Positions 1 to 5,283 of a stretch of DNA of 10,616 nucleotides are shown here, in pieces. Source of the stretch: Candidatus Bipolaricaulota bacterium. Lineage in GTDB: Bacteria > Bipolaricaulota > Bipolaricaulia > UBA7950 > UBA9294. The stretch spans positions 1 to 10,616 of the forward strand of contig WFSM01000018.1 in assembly GCA_015485945.1 (NCBI GenBank), in the 5' to 3' direction. Every line of letters starts with the position of its first letter. Positions within the stretch are counted from its first letter, which is position 1. Made by a program: the position numbers and the translations under genes. The notes under the pieces were generated by a model. The model ran no database searches. It worked only from the letters and a program-made list of their open reading frames with translations, and was not told the DNA's origin.

Positions 1-59
1 ATCACCACGCCGATGACGATCCACGGATGATCAACAATCCAGGTGAAGAGTTTCCGCAT
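1..59 (-). CDS. N-terminus of an RND/MMPL-type membrane transporter (partial)
   Basis: Only the first 19 codons are inside the window, reading MRKLFTWIVDHPWIVIGVV. A short basic/aromatic start, a 'hPW' motif and then the beginning of a hydrophobic helix is the usual opening of HAE3/MMPL-type RND exporters, large inner-membrane proteins that use the proton gradient to export lipids, hopanoids or drugs. The ATG overlaps the stop of the upstream exported-protein gene by one base (TGATG), so the two are probably translationally coupled in one operon under the TetR regulator. The family call rests on a very short stretch plus context. Another polytopic membrane protein, such as an ABC permease, is possible. 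Confidence 0.6.
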   Translation of the reverse strand, partial: MRKLFTWIVDHPWIVIGVV

Positions 60-565
60 CAGAGCCAGCCCTCTCTAACGTACAATGCGGAAAACAGCCC
101 CGGGAACAGATCGGCGTTCACATCGGTTGCTGTTCCCACCCCAGCAAACACCTTGTTGATAACCGTTTCGAGTAGCGTGACCGCAGCCTGTGCTTGCGGA
201 GGAAGCGCCGCCAAGTCGCGGGTAATCACCCAAATTTGGTGCACCGATCCGTTATCAAGCCCACGTGGAAAGATGATCACGATGTCGTACGGCTGTGCCG
301 GCGGGGTCTTCCCCGCCAGCGGGTCGACGTAACTCGATGACACATCGACCATGTCCGCGCTGATGGCGAACAATCCCATCTTCCTGACGATATTAGCGGT
401 TATCCCCACCCGCATACTGGACGTAAACGTCTTTGTTTCGTCAACGATCAACAACCGCACTGCCGGCGTCGGGCGAGACACGCGCGCCGACTGGGCCACA
501 GCCGTCACTCCGCCCAACAGCAATGCGGCAACGGCGATAAGCGCAATCACTTTCTTAGTCATCAT
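59..565 (-). CDS. Small exported protein of unknown function, between tetR and the transporter
   Basis: The product has 168 residues from the ATG at 565; an adjacent ATG at 562 is equally usable. AGGAGG lies 5 nt before the first and 8 nt before the second, and longer upstream starts lack such a site. Residues 1-25 form a clear signal peptide: MMTKK, a hydrophobic core, and probable signal-peptidase I cleavage after AVA before Q-S. No lipobox cysteine is present, and the mature chain has no cysteine, so it should be a soluble periplasmic or secreted protein. The mature part alternates short beta-like stretches (RLLIVDET, YDIVIIFPRG, HQIWVITRD) with a helix near residues 125-150, and it ends in a hydrophobic/aromatic tail. 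I recognise no family. It starts inside the last codons of tetR and ends on the transporter start, so it may be an accessory subunit or substrate-handling factor of that exporter. That role is inference from position. Confidence 0.8.
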   Translation of the reverse strand: MMTKKVIALIAVAALLLGGVTAVAQSARVSRPTPAVRLLIVDETKTFTSSMRVGITANIVRKMGLFAISADMVDVSSSYVDPLAGKTPPAQPYDIVIIFPRGLDNGSVHQIWVITRDLAALPPQAQAAVTLLETVINKVFAGVGTATDVNADLFPGLFSALYVREGWL

Positions 566-1160
566 TATCGCCTCCTTTCTTAAGTCCATTCCAGATGAAA
601 TCCGCCAGCTCCGCCGGCGCGTCAGACAGAATCCCCTGCGCCGCTTCCTCGGGATAAGTCAGGGCGTAGACGCTGATCGACTCCACCACCCCAAACAGGG
701 CGTACGCAACGATCTTCGGGTGGCACGGACGCACCCAGTTGTGCTCCATTCCCTCCTGGATCAGCTTTTCCACCCGGGCGAGCATCTCGCGGTACAGTTC
801 CCGCAGCTTAGTGCGAAATCCCGGCCCGGGATTAAATCGTTCCTGCAGCAAGAGTTGAGCCAGATCTCCCCGTTCCTGAAGGCGGTGGAAGTGCTCCTCC
901 AGAATGCGGCGGATCTTCTCCGGGACGGAAAGATCGCTCTCCAACAGCTTGCGGAACAGTTGCATTCGTTCCTCAAAATCCGTTTTAAAGATGGCGAGAA
1001 GGATCTCCTCTTTGTTGGCGAAGTAGTTGTAAATTGTTCCCACCGCCACTCCCGCCTCGTGGGCGATCTCCTCGGCGCGCGTGTTATAAAACCCATTGCG
1101 CGAGAACAGGCGAATCGCTGCTTCCCGGATCAATTCTTCCTTGCTCGGTTCACTGCCCAT
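555..1160 (-). CDS. TetR/AcrR-family transcriptional repressor, FadR-like
   Basis: The product has 201 residues. Residues 7-54 form the TetR_N DNA-binding domain: a first helix (EELIREAAIRLFSRNGFYNT), then a helix-turn-helix with AEEIAHEAGVAVGTIYNYF, where GTIYNYF is the recognition-helix signature, followed by NKEEIL. The remaining helical part is the usual ligand-binding/dimerisation domain, and the length is normal for the family. The HTH and the following helices resemble Bacillus subtilis FadR (GTIYLYFKNKEDIL), a repressor released by long-chain acyl-CoA; this comparison is from memory. A reading from ATG 1193 is possible, but that codon lies inside the operator and lacks a ribosome site, whereas ATG 1160 has GAGGGG 6 nt upstream. 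The gene is first in the operon and overlaps the exported-protein gene by 11 nt. It probably represses itself and the downstream transporter. The ligand is inferred, not shown. Confidence 0.92.
   Translation of the reverse strand: MGSEPSKEELIREAAIRLFSRNGFYNTRAEEIAHEAGVAVGTIYNYFANKEEILLAIFKTDFEERMQLFRKLLESDLSVPEKIRRILEEHFHRLQERGDLAQLLLQERFNPGPGFRTKLRELYREMLARVEKLIQEGMEHNWVRPCHPKIVAYALFGVVESISVYALTYPEEAAQGILSDAPAELADFIWNGLKKGGDNDD
571..576 (-). promoter_or_regulatory. Shine-Dalgarno site of the exported-protein gene
   Basis: AGGAGG on the minus strand lies inside the last codons of tetR, 5 nt before ATG 565 and 8 nt before ATG 562. It sets the start within this ATGATG pair and rules out the longer upstream reading. 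Confidence 0.8.
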
Positions 1161-1166
1161 ATCTAT

Positions 1167-1172
1167 CCCCTC
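1167..1172 (-). promoter_or_regulatory. Shine-Dalgarno site of tetR
   Basis: GAGGGG on the minus strand sits 6 nt before ATG 1160. It favours this start over the in-frame ATG at 1193, which would place the initiation codon within the operator and near the predicted transcription start. Confidence 0.7.
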
Positions 1173-1174
1173 GG

Positions 1175-1192
1175 TGAATGAGTGTTCATTCA
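1175..1192. promoter_or_regulatory. TetR operator, FadR-type palindrome
   Basis: TGAATGAGTGTTCATTCA is a perfect inverted repeat with two 7-nt arms around a 4-nt centre. The half-site TGAATGA and the overall 18-bp layout match the published B. subtilis FadR box (TGAATGA-NTAN-TCATTCA, recalled from memory), apart from the non-conserved centre. It lies immediately downstream of the -10 box and covers the expected transcription start near 1187, the ideal place for blocking RNA polymerase. The regulator encoded just downstream is the obvious ligand of this site. Confidence 0.88.
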
Positions 1193-1193
1193 T

Positions 1194-1222
1194 ATTATGG
1201 CGGGGGCAGCTTCCATTGTCAA
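1194..1222 (-). promoter_or_regulatory. Sigma-70 promoter of the tetR operon
   Basis: On the minus strand, TTGACA (1222-1217, perfect consensus) is followed by a 17-nt spacer and CATAAT (1199-1194, five of six bases matching TATAAT). The predicted start near 1187 falls inside the operator and gives a leader of about 27 nt before tetR. Confidence 0.88.
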
Positions 1223-1248
1223 GGAGGCGCGAAAAAACGCACCTGTTT

Positions 1249-1275
1249 TTGTTGAGAGCTATTAGCTTTCAACAA
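1249..1275. repeat. Long intergenic hairpin (12-bp stem, 3-nt loop)
   Basis: The arms TTGTTGA (1249-1255) and TCAACAA (1269-1275) enclose AGCT-ATT-AGCT (1257-1267). Only one position off the centre departs from perfect pairing (G1256 opposite T1268), and a G-U pair would close it in RNA. The stem is A+T-rich. On neither strand is it followed by a T tract, so it does not look like an intrinsic terminator. A repeat or a protein-binding palindrome is more likely. Confidence 0.6.
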
Positions 1276-1324
1276 CTACTACCTACTTACCGCTGGTGAC
1301 CAGTTGTTGTCCGCCTCTTCTTTT

Positions 1325-1334
1325 GCTAATAGCT
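1325..1334. repeat. Inverted copy of the AGCTATTAGC core
   Basis: GCTAATAGCT at 1325-1334 is the reverse complement of AGCTATTAGC at 1257-1266. On the minus strand it is preceded by GTTTTC, resembling the GTTGAG that precedes the first copy. Two related short elements in opposite orientation, 58 nt apart, suggest degenerate members of one repeat family. Confidence 0.45.
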
Positions 1335-1399
1335 GAAAACTGATCGCTATTTTTGCTGACCACTTTCCCCTAGAAATCATGAACGACCTCCGCTGGATA

Positions 1400-1419
1400 C
1401 CCCGCAGCTTGCTGTGGGG
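1400..1419. repeat. REP-like G+C-rich hairpin
   Basis: CCCCGCAGC (1400-1408) and GCTGTGGGG (1411-1419) pair as a 9-bp stem around TT, with one G-U position. It is isolated in non-coding DNA, has no T tract after it on either strand, and is of the style of dispersed REP-like intergenic hairpins. Confidence 0.55.
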
Positions 1420-1470
1420 AGGGAATCGGTTCGTTGTTTGTCCGGGGCGCATAAACTCGGCGACAGCGAC

Positions 1471-1491
1471 CGTCGGGCACAAGACCCGACG
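1471..1491. repeat. Second REP-like hairpin
   Basis: CGTCGGG (1471-1477) and CCCGACG (1485-1491) form a perfect 7-bp stem with a 7-nt loop (CACAAGA). It lies about 50 nt after the hairpin at 1400-1419. Stems of this type with a 'cacaaga/tcttgtg' loop recur in intergenic DNA of some environmental bacteria, in my recollection, but copies elsewhere in this genome cannot be seen here. Confidence 0.5.
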
Positions 1492-1740
1492 TTACGGGAA
1501 ACAGCGGCTTGCGTAACAAACTATGAAGGTGTCAAGGGGGAGTAGACGCGGTTGTCCCGCCAAATCGTGTAGAGAACATGGATAAATCGATTCATGACTG
1601 CTCCCAGGGCTCTGCGCTTAGGCTTTCCCCGATCAAGTCGCCGCTGTTTGAATGGACAGGAGTTACTCTTAAAGAATACTTGTCTATGATATGCAATGAG
1701 CTATAACTTAACTTGATATGGTAATGATTAGAAACAGGTA

Positions 1741-1769
1741 TAGACTTAGTGCTGTAAGAGTGCTATAAT
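1741..1769 (+). promoter_or_regulatory. Extended -10 promoter of the surface-protein operon
   Basis: TGCTATAAT (1761-1769) is a perfect extended -10 element (TGnTATAAT). TAGACT at 1741-1746, with a 17-nt spacer, matches the -35 consensus at four of six positions. The predicted start is near 1776, giving a leader of about 36 nt. The -10 is framed by TAAGA (1755-1759) and TCTTA (1769-1773), and AAGAGTG occurs on both sides (1756-1762 and 1775-1781), which could be a regulator-binding site. Confidence 0.75.
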
Positions 1770-1797
1770 CTTAAAAGAGTGAGGGGGAGAAGATTAC

Positions 1798-1804
1798 AAG
1801 GAGG
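1798..1804 (+). promoter_or_regulatory. Shine-Dalgarno site of the 185-aa surface protein
   Basis: AAGGAGG lies 7 nt before ATG 1812. It excludes the upstream in-frame GTG at 1779 (before the site) and the GTG at 1806 (only 1 nt after it). Confidence 0.88.
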
Positions 1805-1811
1805 TGTGAGC

Positions 1812-2369
1812 ATGCTCAAGAAATGGCTTGGGCTGTTCTTTATTGTGTTTGGTGTTGTGGCTGTCTCGTTGGGAAGCTACGCTCAGGTGAAGATACACAT
1901 GTCGTCTTACCTTGTTCAAGTGGACAAGAAGACCGGCAAGGAGACACTGGTCACAAGCAATACCGCATATCCCGGCGCCGTCATCCAATACGTGATAGAT
2001 GCGACGAATACTACTGACAAGGCTATCCAGGGGCTTGTTCTCGTGGGCCCGATTCCAGCACCGACAAAACTTCTTCCTGCCTGGTATCAAGCAATTCTTA
2101 ACTTCTTGGCAGGAAAAGCGGAGGCACCAGCATTCTGCGTACTTATCAAGCAAGGCGCGGCCGCGCAGACTGTCCCCATGACGGGTCACAAACTCCCAGA
2201 ATTCAGCATCGATGGCGGCAAGACGTATTCGCGTCCCCCGGTGAGTTATGTAGTCAATGGTAAAACGAAGCAGGCTACCCCGGACATGTTCACCCACATT
2301 CGCTGGACGATTGACACGCTCGGGCCGGGAGAGAAAGTAGAGATCAGCTATCGCGTGGTTGTGCCGTAA
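1812..2369 (+). CDS. Small exported single DUF11-like domain protein
   Basis: The product has 185 residues. Residues 1-24 are a signal peptide (MLKKW, a hydrophobic core, probable cleavage after SYA before Q). The rest is one beta-sandwich of the DUF11/conserved-repeat type: a strand with PGAVIQYVIDATNTTDKAIQ (about 54-73), the 'PIPAPT' turn (80-85), FSIDGGKTYS (131-140), and a closing HIRWTIDTLGPGE...ISYRVVV (162-184). The same 'S-DGG-T-S' and 'I-RW--D' signatures occur in the DUF11 domain ending the next protein. About 30 residues between 86 and 118 (WYQAILNFLAGKAEAP and following) look like an extra helical segment absent from the neighbours. There is one cysteine (C109) and no anchor motif. 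It is the first gene of the operon, 15 nt before the next start. Its likely role is a secreted partner or subunit of the larger surface proteins; the actual function is unknown. Confidence 0.9.
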   Translation: MLKKWLGLFFIVFGVVAVSLGSYAQVKIHMSSYLVQVDKKTGKETLVTSNTAYPGAVIQYVIDATNTTDKAIQGLVLVGPIPAPTKLLPAWYQAILNFLAGKAEAPAFCVLIKQGAAAQTVPMTGHKLPEFSIDGGKTYSRPPVSYVVNGKTKQATPDMFTHIRWTIDTLGPGEKVEISYRVVVP

Positions 2370-2375
2370 AGGAGG
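2370..2375 (+). promoter_or_regulatory. Shine-Dalgarno site of the 948-aa surface protein
   Basis: AGGAGG directly follows the TAA of the preceding gene, 9 nt before ATG 2385. This tight arrangement supports cotranscription. Confidence 0.8.
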
Positions 2376-2384
2376 CAAACGAAG

Positions 2385-5231
2385 ATGCGATGGGGAAGAG
2401 GAATATTACTGATAGCTTCATTTATGTTGTTGATCGGGGTAACGGTGCTTGCCGCGGGAACGCCAGCGGGCACGCAGATTGTGAACCAGGCTACAGCCAC
2501 GTATGTAGATCAGAACGGCGTATCGCAAACGACAGCATCGAATGAGGTAATCACTGAGGTATCACAGGTGTGTGGGCTAACGATTGTCCCTAACGGGACT
2601 GAGACATCACCAGGGCAATTGCAGGAAGCCGCGCCGGGGAGCACGGTTTATTTTTCCTACACCCTGACCAATACGGGAAACGGTCAGGATACCTACAAGT
2701 TGGAGCTTGTGAATTCTAGCAGCGACGATTTCGATCCCGATTCCGGCGCTGTCTACCTCGATGCAAATGGGAACGGGCTCGTCGACCCAGGTGAGCCGCA
2801 ACTTACAACCGGGTTCGGTGCGTATGGCAGTGCTTCACCGACGGTCGCTGCTGATGGGCAGATCAAGTTGATCGTCGCTTACCACATCCCGGCCACCGTT
2901 ACGGATGGTCAGATAACGAAGGTCAACCTGGTCGGTCAGTCGCAGGCGTGCACGAGCCATCCGGTAGACGATGATAACTGGAACCAGACTACGGTGACTG
3001 AAGATGCCAACGTGACAGCGACCAAGTCCGCCACGCCAATGAGCGTCTCTCCTGGTGACACAATCACCTACACGATCAGCGGTTCGAACACCGGGAACAA
3101 AGCGGCAAAATCGGTTGTAGTCACCTATGATGGCAGCTCGCACACGGGAATCTTGATCACAGACGTGATCCCAGCTCACACCAGCCTTGCGGCCGCATCA
3201 TGGAGTGGGGCACCTGCGTCCGGATTTGCGCTTTTCTCCACGGACAATGGATCGACCTGGAGCGCCACTGCACCGGGAGATCTAATAACGGTGACGAACA
3301 TCGCCTGGTTCATCCCTGATCCTCATTCCGGAGATACGACCAAGGAGGACACGCTCGATCCCGGACAGGGGTACTCGTTCACCTTCCAGGTTTCGGTCGC
3401 CACCGACGCACCGGCGGGGATCATCCCCAACACGGCGACGGTAAACTGGGCCGATTCCACCGGGACCGATAAGACTACCGACACCAATGAGGCCGATGTA
3501 GCGGTGAACGGGAGTTACAGCGTGTTCGTCGGGCCGCATGGAAACCCGGAGGCATCCGGACCTACGGACCAAAACGATGATTACACCGACGCTGGTACAC
3601 AGGCGGCAGGAAGTTGGGTCAGCTTCACCAACACCGTGGAGAACGCAGGGAACGTAGCTGACACCCTCAACATCACTATGCAATCGTATCCCACCGATTG
3701 GCAAGTCCTTCTGTACAAGTCCGATGGGATTACCCCACTTGCCGACACAAACGGCGATGGGATTCCTGATGTCGGGCAACTCAAGTCGGGTACGACGGCC
3801 GACTTCGTGGTGAAGGTGTTCATCCCTTACGGCACGGCGGCCGATTCCGATGGGTCGACAACTGTGCACGATACCGTGGTCCGGGTTACATCAGCGGGCA
3901 ATGCAACGAAGTACAATGAGACGATCGACCGGGTGACGGACATCGTCGCCGCCGGGGTCGACCTGTCCAACAATCCATATAACGAAGGCACAGTAACGAA
4001 TACGACCGACCCGGGCACGTGCACTAACTTTCCTCTGCTGGTGATCAACACCGGCGGTGCTCCGGACACGTTTGCCCTTGCAGTATCAGCGGGATTGCCG
4101 ACCAATTGGACAGCGACTTTCTACGCGGATTCCAACCTCGATGGTGCGGCTGACACCGCGACCCCGATTACTTCCATCGGCCCACTCGGGGGAGCGGTGC
4201 TCACTTCCGATGTGAGCAGTTCCGCGACGCTTTCTGTCAGTAACACTAACTACCTCGCTGTTGGCGATACAGTGCGGATCGGAAGTACGAACTACACGAT
4301 TACCGCGGTGGACACGGGAGCGAAGACGATCACGATCAATACGACGATCACTGCATCCGCGGGCACGGTCGTTGGCGAGGTAGGTGGGGCGATTGCGGAA
4401 GTGTGCGTCCCCTCCAATCAGGGACCGGGAGACACCGACATCACCTTCCAAGCCACTTCGAAGAACGATCCGAGCAAGTCCGATACGATCACCGATCGCG
4501 TGACGGTGAACGCGGTTGCGGGAGTATCGCTCAACCCCGATCGCTCCGGTACCGGCTCTCCGGGAGGGACGGTCGTCTACGAGCACACCCTGTGTAACAC
4601 CGGAAACCAGGACGATGTCTTCGATCTTTCCTACACCTCAGATTGGGGCTGGACGTATACATTTACGGACACAAGTGGCAACACCATTCAGACGGTTTCG
4701 GTAGCTGCCGGGAGTTGTGTGGAGCTGAACGTCACTGCGTTCATCCCCTCCGATGCCGCCGTCGATCAGCTCGATGTGGCGACGATCACCGCTACCGGAG
4801 AGGCTCATGGAGCGACTGACACGGCACAGGATGTAACGCGCGTTGTACAGGGGCTGCTCAAGCTCGAAAAGTCGGTCTCTCCTACCGGGGATCAGGCACC
4901 AGGGACGGTGTTAACTTACACGACTAGCTACAAAAACCTCGGTAACGCAGCGATCACCAACGTTGTTATCTACGATGCTGTCCCAGCGTATACGACCTAT
5001 GCCTCCGGTTCAGCTGGCGGTACAGTCCCCGCGGGGCAGCTCCTCTATTCCTATTCCACCGACGGGGGCATAACGTGGTCAGCATGGTCAACGAGCTCGC
5101 CGGCTGCCTCCGGGATTACGAACCTGCGGTGGGGACTGGATCTCAATTCAGACGGAAGTATCGATGGATCGGACGCTCTTGCTTCCGGTGCCTCGGGCAC
5201 GGTATCGTTCAAAGTCAGGATTAACAATTGA
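2385..5231 (+). CDS. Exported multi-domain DUF11/NEW3-type surface protein
   Basis: The product has 948 residues. Residues 1-24 are a signal peptide. Residues 26-190 form an N-terminal module with PAGTQIVNQATATY, SNEV, TNTGN (94-98) and an Asp-rich loop DANGNGLVDPGEP (126-138). A DUF11 domain follows (about 208-356, with ATKSATP and FSTDNGSTWSA). Three NEW3/CARDB-like sandwiches occupy about 378-520, 524-711 and 714-822, with N-x-G-x-x-D signatures (TVENAGNVADTLN, VINTGGAPDTF, LCNTGNQDDVF). A final DUF11 domain spans 825-948. More Asp-rich loops, DTNGDGIPD (454-462) and DLNSDGSID (919-927), resemble calcium-binding thrombospondin-3/dockerin loops. Cysteines occur as spaced pairs (63/189, 546/674, 737/778). 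The chain is rich in Thr, Ser, Asp and Gly and has no LPXTG, PEP-CTERM or transmembrane tail. It is probably secreted and held at the surface by other proteins. Its first 500 residues match the next gene in module order. Ligand and function are unknown. Confidence 0.92.
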   Translation: MRWGRGILLIASFMLLIGVTVLAAGTPAGTQIVNQATATYVDQNGVSQTTASNEVITEVSQVCGLTIVPNGTETSPGQLQEAAPGSTVYFSYTLTNTGNGQDTYKLELVNSSSDDFDPDSGAVYLDANGNGLVDPGEPQLTTGFGAYGSASPTVAADGQIKLIVAYHIPATVTDGQITKVNLVGQSQACTSHPVDDDNWNQTTVTEDANVTATKSATPMSVSPGDTITYTISGSNTGNKAAKSVVVTYDGSSHTGILITDVIPAHTSLAAASWSGAPASGFALFSTDNGSTWSATAPGDLITVTNIAWFIPDPHSGDTTKEDTLDPGQGYSFTFQVSVATDAPAGIIPNTATVNWADSTGTDKTTDTNEADVAVNGSYSVFVGPHGNPEASGPTDQNDDYTDAGTQAAGSWVSFTNTVENAGNVADTLNITMQSYPTDWQVLLYKSDGITPLADTNGDGIPDVGQLKSGTTADFVVKVFIPYGTAADSDGSTTVHDTVVRVTSAGNATKYNETIDRVTDIVAAGVDLSNNPYNEGTVTNTTDPGTCTNFPLLVINTGGAPDTFALAVSAGLPTNWTATFYADSNLDGAADTATPITSIGPLGGAVLTSDVSSSATLSVSNTNYLAVGDTVRIGSTNYTITAVDTGAKTITINTTITASAGTVVGEVGGAIAEVCVPSNQGPGDTDITFQATSKNDPSKSDTITDRVTVNAVAGVSLNPDRSGTGSPGGTVVYEHTLCNTGNQDDVFDLSYTSDWGWTYTFTDTSGNTIQTVSVAAGSCVELNVTAFIPSDAAVDQLDVATITATGEAHGATDTAQDVTRVVQGLLKLEKSVSPTGDQAPGTVLTYTTSYKNLGNAAITNVVIYDAVPAYTTYASGSAGGTVPAGQLLYSYSTDGGITWSAWSTSSPAASGITNLRWGLDLNSDGSIDGSDALASGASGTVSFKVRINN
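4191..4376 (+). other. Extra segment inserted in the second NEW3-like repeat
   Basis: Residues about 603-664 of the 948-aa protein (AVLTSDVSSSATLSVSNT onwards, through YLAVGDTVRIG and the ITAVDTGAKTITI strand) interrupt the repeat between its Asp-rich loop (582 onwards) and its closing strand IAEVCVPSNQGPGD. Neighbouring repeats pass directly from loop to strand. The insert reads as a small all-beta 'AVGDTVRIGSTNYTI' module. It is a separate inserted unit in the same reading frame, not a frameshift. Confidence 0.5.
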
Positions 5232-5242
5232 AGCTAACACCG

Positions 5243-5275
5243 GTGGGAGGGGGAAAATCATCTTTCTCCTCCCAT
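5243..5275 (+). other. Intergenic RNA hairpin before the giant surface gene
   Basis: GGGAGG (5245-5250) pairs with CCTCCC (5268-5273), and GAAA (5253-5256) pairs with TTTC (5263-5266), around a 6-nt loop. GG opposite T forms an internal bulge, and GT/AT extends the base of the stem. The hairpin fills the 52-nt gap between the second and third genes. No T tract follows, so it is probably not a full terminator. The only purine-rich stretch upstream of ATG 5284 is buried in its 5' arm, about 30 nt away, so it may affect translation or mRNA stability of the third gene. Confidence 0.5.
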
Positions 5276-5283
5276 GACCTAAT

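Larger units (their letters stand above)
1223..1740. other. Divergent intergenic region without a credible gene
   Basis: This roughly 520-nt stretch separates the leftward tetR promoter from the rightward surface-protein promoter. Apart from the hairpins annotated within 1249-1491, I see no RNA gene, riboswitch or coding region. Short readings such as 1279-1482 on the minus strand lack a ribosome site and run through the hairpins. From about 1655 the sequence becomes clearly A+T-rich, as expected upstream of a promoter. Confidence 0.65.

Noticed and set aside
351..1181. Plus-strand open frame of 276 codons opposite tetR
   Set aside because: It lies antisense to the well-supported TetR gene, shows no recognisable domain, has no ribosome site, and has an irregular composition.
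1249..1275. Intrinsic terminator
   Set aside because: It has a good stem but no T tract follows on either strand, and it lies upstream of both promoters rather than at a gene end.
1279..1482. Minus-strand 67-codon frame in the intergenic region
   Set aside because: It runs through a REP-like hairpin, lacks a ribosome site and has no protein-like features.
4086..4586. Minus-strand 166-codon frame inside the 948-aa gene
   Set aside because: It is an arginine-rich shadow of the real gene without ribosome site or domain. The same applies to other frames opposite the surface genes.
5140..5231. Dockerin domain or sorting signal at the end of the 948-aa protein
   Set aside because: There is only one Asp-rich loop where dockerins have two, and it lies within a DUF11 domain. 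No LPXTG, PEP-CTERM or basic tail is present.
5243..5275. Intrinsic terminator separating the second and third surface genes
   Set aside because: The stem is followed by ATGACCTAAT rather than a T tract, and no promoter is visible before the third gene, so read-through is assumed.
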